This document shows positions 9,129-15,771 of a stretch of DNA of 64,000 nt, piece by piece. The notes under the pieces were generated by a model. That model did no database searches, was not told the origin of the DNA, and worked only from the letters and a program-made list of their open reading frames with translations. The position numbers and the translations under genes are program-made. Location of the stretch: the NCBI RefSeq assembly GCF_032773895.1, contig NZ_CP120416.1:248001-312000 (forward strand), written 5' to 3'. How positions within the stretch are numbered: position 1 is the first letter of the stretch; every line of letters begins with the position of its first letter. This DNA is from Teredinibacter sp. KSP-S5-2 (lineage in GTDB: Bacteria; Pseudomonadota; Gammaproteobacteria; Pseudomonadales; Cellvibrionaceae).

Positions 9129-9791
9129 TTATTGGTAGCTTGTTATATCTTCAAATAAGCGCCAGGTGTTTTCGCCTGGTGCAACTCCCCACACTTGACC
9201 TCGTGTTGTAATTCCTCCGCTGTTTTGACAGAAAATGGCTGCGCGTATGCTGTATACCGGTTCTGTAATGCTTTGGGTTAGATGAAAATAGTTGCTATAA
9301 AAATATACTTCTGTTGATTCTTGTAGATTCAATAAGTCGAATGAAGCCGGATTGTTGTTTGTCCAGCATTTTCCATTTTCTTCATGGTTCTCAATAAATG
9401 CCTCTGCATCGAATAATAATGTGTGTTTACTTGTTAGTAGGGTGTTTAAATTAATTGTTGGTGGTTGAGGTATTTTATGTTTTTGTACTGTTTCGCCGCA
9501 TTGAATGATCAAAACTTTATTTATATTTAGCGCGTAATCCGGTGTAGTCGTTTTCGCGCTGTAAATTCCAATTGTATCTTGAGTAATAACTGCTGGTGCT
9601 ATCCACTCCTGGGTCCAGTCTCCGTTGTGTAAATTTGCGTAGCATTGATTTTCCTGATTGCTGTATGAAAACGTCACTTCAATGTTTTTGGCGCTACGGC
9701 TTAATGTATGAGTGTTTTGTATCTCCGATGCCTGAGTGAATGAGATAAAAAAGAACAGCGTAAATATTGTTAGTAAATTCGTTTTTTTCAT
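9129..9791 (-). CDS. Small exported protein of unknown function
   Basis: About 220 residues with a signal peptide (MKKTNLLTIFTLFFFISFTQA, cut before SEIQ). The ATG at 9791 is chosen over a GTG three codons earlier because GGAG lies 8 bp upstream of the ATG. The mature protein carries cysteines in QCYANLHNGDW, IQCGETV, GKCWTNN and AIFCQNSGG, which could form two disulfides, and has a beta-rich, Thr/Asn-rich composition. No family is recognised. It is convergent with the S9 peptidase and divergent from the trypsin-like protease, across a long A+T-rich gap. Confidence 0.72.
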   Translation of the reverse strand: MKKTNLLTIFTLFFFISFTQASEIQNTHTLSRSAKNIEVTFSYSNQENQCYANLHNGDWTQEWIAPAVITQDTIGIYSAKTTTPDYALNINKVLIIQCGETVQKHKIPQPPTINLNTLLTSKHTLLFDAEAFIENHEENGKCWTNNNPASFDLLNLQESTEVYFYSNYFHLTQSITEPVYSIRAAIFCQNSGGITTRGQVWGVAPGENTWRLFEDITSYQ

Positions 9792-10407
9792 TGTGCACAC
9801 TCCATGATTTAAATGATGTTGGTGCGAAAAAAAATCGCCGCGTTAATAAGTGCACTTTTGTATACGTAACGTTACGGTTGAGAATTAAATCAAAAATGAA
9901 AAAATAAAATTTGATATGGATTAAAGTCCTATTTTTTAAAGGCCTTTTGGTAATAAAAATTTTCGATGGATGTAATTTTTTTGGCGTAATATTTTTTTTG
10001 TTCTAAATGTGAAATGTGTTTGATGCCGAATAGCAAATGGAGACGAAATTCATGCTTTGAGTAAAATATTTTTTTAAATTAAAAAAATAGAGCTAAGCTG
10101 CAAAGAAAAAATATTTTAATAATAATTTAAACGTCTGTTTTTGGTTTGATGTTCCACTGGCCCGGTGAATACGCGCACCATTACCTAAAAGACTGTTCAT
10201 TCGTTAAATTTCGGTTGTTGGCACAGAAAGTCTCAATTGAGCAATCTGTCACAGAATAAGCCGCTTCTAGTGAGGAAGTTTGGTGCCCATTCGTCTCATA
10301 CGTGCCGGTAGTCCTATGTGTTGTGGCAGTACAGCGTTGTCTGAGCTGTTTAGCAATATGGCGGGTATATTTTTATAACAAAATTAAAAGAATAACGGAG
10401 AAGATTA
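9792..10407. other. 616-bp A+T-rich divergent intergenic region
   Basis: No credible gene is present. The region separates the exported-protein gene (minus) from the S1 protease gene (plus) and contains long A/T tracts (about 9880-10140). It also contains a 12-bp perfect palindrome at 9865-9876. The part nearest the protease (10150-10407) is less A+T-rich and ends with a TATATTTTTATAAC stretch and a GGAGAAG ribosome-binding site before the ATG at 10408. The length suggests regulated expression of the protease. Confidence 0.6.
9865..9876. promoter_or_regulatory. Perfect 12-bp palindrome CGTAACGTTACG
   Basis: The dyad CGTAAC/GTTACG lies about 75 bp upstream of the minus-strand exported-protein gene and about 530 bp upstream of the S1 protease. 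It has the form of a small transcription-factor operator. The regulator is unknown and only one copy was noticed. Confidence 0.35.
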
Positions 10408-11784
10408 ATGAAAAACGGCAAGTTAAAGACTTTGGTAGCACCTATTCTCGCTACCTTGGCAATGTCGGGTTATGCACAAGATTCGAACCTGGGTGTTCCT
10501 CAGCGTGTTTTGGGTATTGGCGAAATCACACCCAAAATCGTCGGCGGTTCGCCTTCTACTTTTGCAGAAAGAAGCTATCAAGTGTCTTTGCAAAGTGGAA
10601 CTCGACACTTTTGTGGCGGTGCCTTAATTGCAGACAATTGGGTGCTAACCGCTGCACACTGTGTTGATAGTGGTTCCGCGCCAAGCGTGTTAACCGGGAC
10701 GCATCTGAAGAATAGTGGCGGACAACGCTTTTCTACAGTTCAAACCATTATTCACCCTAATTACCGCAGCGCCAGCTCTGGTCACGATATTGCTTTGCTA
10801 AAACTCAGCGGAACACCTGATTTAAGCCTTGAACGTTTAAGCATGCCAAACTTGACTGTCATGAACGCTGTGGCAGCACCAGGTGATGTGGTGACTGTTT
10901 CTGGTTGGGGATATTTAACACAAGGCGGTTCTGGTCCTGATAACCTGTATGAGGTTGATGTGCCTGTGGTATCGAACAGTGTATGTAGCCAATCCTACCC
11001 TGGCAGTATTGATAACACTATGCTTTGCGCTGGTCTGGTTCAAGGGGGCAAAGATTCATGTCAGGGCGACAGCGGTGGCCCTTTGGTGGCGGACTACAAC
11101 GGCAGAACTTATAGCGTCGGTATTGTAAGTTGGGGCTCGGGTTGTGCGCAGCCAAATTACTACGGTGTATATGCCAGAACACAATACTTTGTTGATTGGA
11201 TTAATCAGTACGTTGATACCGGAAGCAGTTCATCCAGTTCATCGAGCTCTTCTTCCAGTAGTTCTTCCAGCTCTTCAAGTTCTTCCTCCAGTTCGTCTGG
11301 CGGCGGTGTATGTGCTTCGCCACAGTATGTTGCGGGAACGAATTATTCAACCGGTCAGCGTGTACAGAACCTTGGCAGTGAATACAGCTGTCGTGTAGGT
11401 GGATGGTGTTCTTCTGATGCGGCATGGGCATACGAGCCAGGTAAAGGCCTATATTGGACTTCGGCCTGGAATCTGGAAGGAGCTTGCGGTACATCCAGCA
11501 GTTCTTCGTCCAGCAGTAGTAGCTCCAGCTCTTCAAGCAGCTCGTCTTCAAGTTCTTCTTCTAGCTCTTCAAGCAGCAGTTCATCGTCTTCGAGTAGTTC
11601 TTCCTCTGGTGGTGCTGCTTGTACAGGTCTAACTACCTGGAGTGCTTCGGCGACGTATGTTGGTGGTAATACCGTGCAATATAACGGTGTGAAATACACA
11701 GCAAACTGGTGGACTCAAGGAAGCAACCCAGAACAAAACTCTGGTCAATGGCAAGTGTGGACGAATAACGGAAGCTGTTTGTAA
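10408..11784 (+). CDS. Secreted trypsin-like S1 protease with poly-Ser linkers and two CBM5/12-type modules
   Basis: 458 residues. A signal peptide and short propeptide precede the activation site KIVGGSPSTF. The catalytic triad is complete: LTAAHC (His84), HDIALLKL (Asp127), GDSGGP (Ser222). Asp216, six residues before the Ser, predicts cleavage after Lys/Arg. The catalytic domain ends near residue 272. Then come 25 serines (273-297), a Cys-bounded aromatic module of about 60 residues (CASPQYVAG to EGAC), 38 serines (363-400) and a C-terminal CBM5/12 chitin-binding-like module (CTGLTTWSAS, YTANWWTQGSNPEQ, WTNNGSC). Poly-Ser linkers are typical of Cellvibrionaceae secreted hydrolases. The modules should tether the protease to chitin or a similar polymer. 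The next gene repeats the same tail. Confidence 0.93.
   Translation: MKNGKLKTLVAPILATLAMSGYAQDSNLGVPQRVLGIGEITPKIVGGSPSTFAERSYQVSLQSGTRHFCGGALIADNWVLTAAHCVDSGSAPSVLTGTHLKNSGGQRFSTVQTIIHPNYRSASSGHDIALLKLSGTPDLSLERLSMPNLTVMNAVAAPGDVVTVSGWGYLTQGGSGPDNLYEVDVPVVSNSVCSQSYPGSIDNTMLCAGLVQGGKDSCQGDSGGPLVADYNGRTYSVGIVSWGSGCAQPNYYGVYARTQYFVDWINQYVDTGSSSSSSSSSSSSSSSSSSSSSSSSSGGGVCASPQYVAGTNYSTGQRVQNLGSEYSCRVGGWCSSDAAWAYEPGKGLYWTSAWNLEGACGTSSSSSSSSSSSSSSSSSSSSSSSSSSSSSSSSSSSSSSGGAACTGLTTWSASATYVGGNTVQYNGVKYTANWWTQGSNPEQNSGQWQVWTNNGSCL
11224..11298 (+). repeat. Poly-serine linker coding tract 1 of the S1 protease
   Basis: Twenty-five consecutive Ser codons, mixing TCN and AGY, form a degenerate 3-bp-period repeat. 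The tract joins the catalytic domain to the first aromatic module. Mixed codons reduce slippage compared with a pure repeat. Confidence 0.95.
11494..11607 (+). repeat. Poly-serine linker coding tract 2 of the S1 protease
   Basis: Thirty-eight consecutive Ser codons of mixed TCN/AGY type lie between the two aromatic modules. This is longer than tract 1 and similar in length to the equivalent tract in the astacin-like gene (37 codons). Confidence 0.95.
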
Positions 11785-11801
11785 GTTTTAGTCTCTTTTA
11801 T

Positions 11802-11830
11802 AAAAGCGGTGTATAGGCACCGCTTTTTTT
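11802..11830 (+). terminator. Rho-independent terminator after the S1 protease
   Basis: AAAAGCGGTG (11802-11811) pairs with CACCGCTTTT (11818-11827) around a 6-nt loop and is followed by more T residues. It separates the S1 and astacin-like protease genes, implying the second has its own promoter in only about 40 bp, or depends on read-through. Confidence 0.9.
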
Positions 11831-11870
11831 CTACCTCACTGATGTACAAAAATAAAAAACAGGAGCAAAA

Positions 11871-13286
11871 ATGCGATACTTTAAATCGACAGTTCTACCT
11901 TTAACGGCTTTACTAGCTTTACCTTTTTCTATTTCTTCGCTGGCAGAAACGCCTTCTGAGTTGGATATTAACGCGTCCAAACTAGGCGGTGTGGAGCGTA
12001 CTTTTTATCAGCCCGATGCGTCGGATTTTGAATATCATACTCTTGACCAGTACGCGGTAATTGAGGGTGATATTGTTGTTGCTGAACACAATCATGCACA
12101 AGAGCATGGTGTGGTCGACCTTGAAGTGAAAGATGCCGGTGAGCGGGCTTCATGGGGTGGTCGTACCACGTGGATTAACGGTGTTGTGCCATATGTCATT
12201 ACCAGTGCATCGCAAGGTGATACCAATGTCATTATGCAGGGTATGCAAATGGTTTCTGCCAATACCGGTGTGAGTTTTGTGCCTCGCACGAATCAAACGG
12301 ATTACATCAGTATTATCAAAGGCAGTGGTTGTTACTCTTATGTTGGTCGCGTTGGTGGCAAACAGGATGTATCAATTGGATCTGGTTGTGGTTACGCCGG
12401 TATTGTTGCTCACGAGTTACTTCATGCAATTGGTTTTTATCATGAGCAATCTCGTGATGACCGCGACAGTTATGTGAAAATTAATTTTGAAAATATCGAA
12501 GCGGGTAAGGAGTCTAACTTCCAGAAACGTGGACCATCGACGGTAACCGTGGGTAGTTATGATGTTCGTTCTATCATGCACTACAGCTATCGTGCATTTA
12601 GTAAGAATGGCTTGCCAACCATTGAGTCTTTGGATCCAAATGTGCCTTCCAGTAGTTTGGGGCAGCGTAATAACTTGACCGCAAAAGATGTTGCTGCTGT
12701 GCAGGCTAAATATGGCTCTGGTTCAGGTTCTTCCAGTAGTTCATCCAGCTCATCTAACTCTTCATCTTCCAGCTCAAGTTCTTCTTCATCTTCGTCGAGT
12801 TCTTCTGGTGGTAGCTGTAATTCGCCACAGTATGTAGCGGGTACCAATTACTCTACGGGTAGCTATGTACAAAACCTTGGCAGCGAATACCGATGTAAAG
12901 TGGGTGGTTGGTGTTCTTCCAGTTCTGCGTGGGCGTATGAGCCAGGTAAAGGTTTGTATTGGCAGTCCGCCTGGGATCTGTCTGGAGCCTGTGGTACGTC
13001 TAGCAGTTCTTCTTCCAGCTCGTCTTCATCAAGTTCCAGTTCTAGCTCTAGCTCAAGTTCTTCCAGTTCGAGCAGTTCATCTTCCAGCTCTTCGTCTTCG
13101 TCAAGTTCTGGTGGTGCAGCTTGTACAGGTTTGAGTGTATGGGACAATAGCGCAGTGTACACTGGTGGTAACAGTGTTCAGCTTAATGGTGTTAAATACA
13201 CGGCTAACTGGTGGAACCAAGGCGCAAACCCAGAGCAGAATTCTGGTCAGTGGCAAGTGTGGACAAATAACGGTAGCTGTCTTTAA
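11871..13286 (+). CDS. Secreted astacin-like (M12A) metalloprotease with poly-Ser linkers and two CBM5/12-type modules
   Basis: 471 residues with a signal peptide (LPLTALLALPFSISSLAE) and a propeptide of about 80 residues. The astacin zinc motif is HELLHAIGFYHE (His181, Glu182, His185, His191) and the Met-turn SIMHYSY (Met236, with the astacin Tyr at 238). After the catalytic domain come a Ser linker (287-312, one Asn), an aromatic module (CNSPQYVAG to SGAC), 37 serines and a CBM5/12 module (CTGLSVWDNS, YTANWWNQGANPEQ, WTNNGSC). Both modules are close copies of those in the S1 protease just upstream, although the catalytic domains are unrelated. A chitin- or matrix-anchored endopeptidase is likely. 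The ATG is preceded by ACAGGAG. Confidence 0.93.
   Translation: MRYFKSTVLPLTALLALPFSISSLAETPSELDINASKLGGVERTFYQPDASDFEYHTLDQYAVIEGDIVVAEHNHAQEHGVVDLEVKDAGERASWGGRTTWINGVVPYVITSASQGDTNVIMQGMQMVSANTGVSFVPRTNQTDYISIIKGSGCYSYVGRVGGKQDVSIGSGCGYAGIVAHELLHAIGFYHEQSRDDRDSYVKINFENIEAGKESNFQKRGPSTVTVGSYDVRSIMHYSYRAFSKNGLPTIESLDPNVPSSSLGQRNNLTAKDVAAVQAKYGSGSGSSSSSSSSSNSSSSSSSSSSSSSSSSGGSCNSPQYVAGTNYSTGSYVQNLGSEYRCKVGGWCSSSSAWAYEPGKGLYWQSAWDLSGACGTSSSSSSSSSSSSSSSSSSSSSSSSSSSSSSSSSSSSSGGAACTGLSVWDNSAVYTGGNSVQLNGVKYTANWWNQGANPEQNSGQWQVWTNNGSCL
12729..12806 (+). repeat. Poly-serine linker coding tract 1 of the astacin-like protease
   Basis: Twenty-six codons, all Ser except one Asn, using mixed TCN/AGY triplets. 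The tract follows the catalytic domain, at the position matching tract 1 of the S1 protease. Confidence 0.93.
12999..13109 (+). repeat. Poly-serine linker coding tract 2 of the astacin-like protease
   Basis: Thirty-seven consecutive Ser codons between the two aromatic modules, equivalent to the 38-codon tract of the upstream protease. Confidence 0.95.
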
Positions 13287-13303
13287 TTAACAGCTTAAAA
13301 CAT

Positions 13304-13333
13304 AAAAGCCCGATATTGATCGGGCTTTTTTTT
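13304..13333. terminator. Bidirectional terminator between convergent genes
   Basis: AAAAGCCCGAT (13304-13314) pairs with ATCGGGCTTTT (13319-13329) across a 4-nt loop, with a T-run on the plus side and an A-run before the stem. It lies between the astacin-like protease stop and the stop of the minus-strand outer-membrane gene, so it can serve both. Confidence 0.9.
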
Positions 13334-14171
13334 AAAACCAAAAACGGCTAAAAATCTGGTAACCATAGTCTGGGCTGCTATCGGTTAACCCTTTTTCCAT
13401 TCTTAAGCCTAAATTAATTTTCTTGGTTAGTTGGTGAGATAAATTAATATTTGCGGTTGCGTAATTATCTTCACCCTCAGTGATCGCTTGTTCATAGGCA
13501 TAATGAAAACCAAAAGCGAACCTTGGGGAAATATCTATCTGTGTTCCCGCAGAAAATAACCATATATCATTGAGTTTTTCGTTATCGGGTTCACCGGTAA
13601 ACTGATAGCCCACACTCATCCAGGGTTGCCAGCGGTTAAGTTTGGTGGATAAGTATGCATCAATAATGTAATCGTTTTCGCCTTTGCCCAAATACTTTGT
13701 TTCATCTGCGGTTGCCCAAATTGCTGTTGCCGTAAGTTCCGCGGTTCCATTAAATTTTTGCGTAAAGAAAGCACGGGAAATTGATGTCTGGATATCCCCA
13801 ATACCTTTACGTGCGCTAATGGTTTCTGTCGTGGTGTCGGTTTGAGTGTCTGTGCCGGTTCCTGTATCGCTATTATTTCCGTTGCCATTTGCGCCGCGTC
13901 TTCTGCCGGAAAGCTGACCGCTGGTGTTGGGAATGACGGTATCAACACCGGTTACTGTCAGGTAAGGGATTTGAATAGCATATTGCCAATGGGTTGTCTG
14001 GTAGCCTAGCTGGATTGACGTGGTGGTTATTTCTGTATCGTATTCATAGCCATACTCCCCTGTTTCAAAATCATAGTTTGCATCGAATAACCATTGATTT
14101 GCCTGACTGCTTTGTGCCAGGAGAATAAGCAAGGGGATGCTGAGTAAACAGGCAGAAAATGGATAACGCAT
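13332..14171 (-). CDS. Predicted outer-membrane beta-barrel protein
   Basis: 279 residues with a signal peptide (MRYPFSACLLSIPLLILLAQSSQA). Alternating aromatic strands (WLFDANYDF, TTSIQLGYQTTHWQYAIQIPYL, NLGLRMEKGL) end in YQIFSRFWF, the C-terminal aromatic signature used for BAM insertion. Between early strands lies a low-complexity Gly/Asn/Asp/Thr loop with basic residues (SGRRRGANGNGNNSDTG, then a Thr-rich run), probably exposed or periplasmic. It resembles the broad class of small transporter-like barrels but no family is certain. It is preceded on the same strand by the Gln/Asp/Arg-repeat gene, 76 bp away. Confidence 0.78.
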   Translation of the reverse strand: MRYPFSACLLSIPLLILLAQSSQANQWLFDANYDFETGEYGYEYDTEITTTSIQLGYQTTHWQYAIQIPYLTVTGVDTVIPNTSGQLSGRRRGANGNGNNSDTGTGTDTQTDTTTETISARKGIGDIQTSISRAFFTQKFNGTAELTATAIWATADETKYLGKGENDYIIDAYLSTKLNRWQPWMSVGYQFTGEPDNEKLNDIWLFSAGTQIDISPRFAFGFHYAYEQAITEGEDNYATANINLSHQLTKKINLGLRMEKGLTDSSPDYGYQIFSRFWF

Positions 14172-14247
14172 AACTCAAACCTCTTTTGTTTCTATGTATT
14201 TATTTTACGCTTGTACGGCACTTCCATGTGCATATGCGGTAACACAT

Positions 14248-14763
14248 CTAGTGGTTTCTGCCCGCGCGGTTCCCTGTCATAGAGCCGTTTGATTTCGCCC
14301 CTGCATTTTTACTGCGCACCTGTTGGTTTTGTTTTCTTTGCGTCTGGTTTTGCATTTTGCCTTGCTGGCGTTGTTGATTTTGAGACTGGTTTGCCTGCGG
14401 GTCATTATCCTGCTGTAAACGTTGTTGATCCTGAATGCGATCTTGTGTTTGCTGACGGTCTTGCGTTTGGGTTTTATCCTGTTGGCGAAGTCGGTCTCGA
14501 TCCTGGTCCTGAACCGTTGTGGCTGCAGGGTCGTGGATCCGGTCGCGGGTTTGCAATCTATCCTGATCCTGGGCCGGTGTGCTTGCAGGGTCATGGATTC
14601 GATCGCGAGTTTGCAGTCTGTCCTGATCCTGATTTTGTGCAAGCATCATAACCCTTTCTACGGGGGCAGAATACGTGGTTGCTTGAGTATCCGTGGCGTA
14701 AGTCGCGGTGGGGGCAAGCAGTAAGGCACTAATTGATAGGGTGGGTATCATCAAGAGTTTCAT
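14248..14763 (-). CDS. Exported Gln/Asp/Arg-rich repeat protein
   Basis: 171 residues. The signal peptide ends near TATYA (residue 23). The mature chain is almost entirely polar: two perfect copies of QDQDRLQTRDRIHDPA within 20-residue units (residues 41-80), then degenerate QDR/QQ/QDRIQ repeats, and a basic Asn/Gly tail (SKNAGAKSNG). It is probably disordered or a long charged helix. A strong AGGAGGAG ribosome site precedes the ATG at 14763. No family or function is recognised. It shares a strand with the barrel gene downstream and is divergent from the DUF6502/DUF5666 pair. Confidence 0.75.
   Translation of the reverse strand: MKLLMIPTLSISALLLAPTATYATDTQATTYSAPVERVMMLAQNQDQDRLQTRDRIHDPASTPAQDQDRLQTRDRIHDPAATTVQDQDRDRLRQQDKTQTQDRQQTQDRIQDQQRLQQDNDPQANQSQNQQRQQGKMQNQTQRKQNQQVRSKNAGAKSNGSMTGNRAGRNH
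14524..14643 (-). repeat. Two tandem 60-bp coding repeats in the Gln/Asp/Arg-rich gene
   Basis: Units 14584-14643 and 14524-14583 encode residues 41-60 and 61-80. The last 16 residues of each unit are identical. Further degenerate copies follow toward the C-terminus. The copy number may vary between strains. Confidence 0.85.
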
Positions 14764-14791
14764 GGTGTCTCTCCTCCTGTAGGTGAGTTCG

Positions 14792-14842
14792 CGTGGGAAA
14801 TTTTCCCTCGCAATATAAATTTATGTGGTATTTTTTCCCACG
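14792..14842. promoter_or_regulatory. Operator-like inverted repeats in a divergent promoter
   Basis: CGTGGGAAA (14792-14800) is inverted as TTTCCCACG (14834-14842), centre to centre 42 bp or about four helical turns. The left arm is also half of the symmetrical 13-mer GGGAAATTTTCCC (14795-14807). The cluster sits between the divergent genes starting at 14763 (minus) and 14947 (plus), where a shared regulator would bind. The regulator is unknown. Confidence 0.5.
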
Positions 14843-14946
14843 TCAAGCTATGCTTTGGGTAAGAGAGGAAGTAAAAGCCGCTGAATTGCGGTTTATCCTT
14901 GTAAATCAAGGGGTTATAGTTAGTGCCGTTTATCGGATAAGTTGTG

Positions 14947-15771
14947 ATGAAAATGTCTCCCCATCAACAAGCACAGGATGCGTTGCTCAATGCGGCAAAG
15001 CTGCTGTTGCGCCCTTTTGTCAGGCTCATGATTCAGTATCAGCTGACCTTCCCGCGCCTGAGAGATTTGCTTAAAGAGGTGTATGTTGATGTTGCTCGAA
15101 GCATGATTACCCAAGACGGTGAGGAGCCAACAGACAGTCGTATTTATATTCTTACTGGAGTGCATCGCAAGGATATAAAACGGTTGAGGGAGCAGGAGAA
15201 TGAAGTGTTGGTTGATGTGCCGGCCGGCCTGTCTTTGGGGGGAGCCATAGTTGCACAGTGGATGGGTAACGCCAAATTTCTGGACAAAAGCGGACTGCCT
15301 CGACCCTTGGAGAGAAATGGCGATTCGGAGTCTCCCGGCTTTGATTGGCTGGTTGCCAGTGTCAGTAAAGATGTTCGCCCCCGGGCAATGCTGGACGAAT
15401 TGTTGAGGCAAAATATGGTTTCGGTTATGGACGATAAGGTGGTGCTGAATACCTCGGCGTTTGTGCCTGCGGAAGATATGGAGAAACTATGTAATTACTT
15501 CGGTCATAACGTTCATGACCATATTGGTGCTGCAGCGCATAACATAGCGCAACAGGGCGGGCCCTGGTTGGAGCGAAGTGTGTACTACGGAAAGCTGACT
15601 GAAGAGTCGGTAAATGAATTAAGGGAGATGGGGCGGCTTCAGGCTGAAAGTATACTTACTGATATAAATAAAAAAGCATTGGTATTGCGTGAGCGAGACC
15701 AGAATAACCCTAATGCGAAGCACCGTTTTCGTTTAGGGTGTTATTGGTTTGAACAGGACGACCAGTCATGA
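14947..15771 (+). CDS. DUF6502-family protein
   Basis: About 274 residues, with no signal peptide. It opens with a helical segment RPFVRLMIQYQLTFPRLRDLLKEVYVDVAR and continues with YILTGVHRKDIKRLREQ, which has the look of a winged-helix or helix-turn-helix DNA-binding region; the C-terminal half is helical and charged. The wording matches what I know as DUF6502, assigned from memory. The ATG at 14947 follows an in-frame GTG at 14944, and another ATG lies at 14953; no strong ribosome site separates these options. Its stop overlaps the start of the DUF5666 lipoprotein by 4 bp (ATGA), so the two are translationally coupled. A regulatory role is inferred only from the HTH-like segment. Confidence 0.75.
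   Translation: MKMSPHQQAQDALLNAAKLLLRPFVRLMIQYQLTFPRLRDLLKEVYVDVARSMITQDGEEPTDSRIYILTGVHRKDIKRLREQENEVLVDVPAGLSLGGAIVAQWMGNAKFLDKSGLPRPLERNGDSESPGFDWLVASVSKDVRPRAMLDELLRQNMVSVMDDKVVLNTSAFVPAEDMEKLCNYFGHNVHDHIGAAAHNIAQQGGPWLERSVYYGKLTEESVNELREMGRLQAESILTDINKKALVLRERDQNNPNAKHRFRLGCYWFEQDDQS

Noticed and set aside
10302-10667. 121-codon frame overlapping the S1 protease start
   Set aside because: It overlaps the well-supported protease gene in another frame and has no homology or ribosome site.
11355-11699. Acidic Glu/Leu-rich protein on the minus strand
   Set aside because: It is the complement of poly-serine codons; similar frames appear opposite the other Ser tracts (12587-12847, 12863-13162).
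14289-14724. Plus-strand frames across the repeat gene
   Set aside because: They mirror the Gln/Asp/Arg codon repeats of the minus-strand gene, which has the signal peptide and ribosome site.
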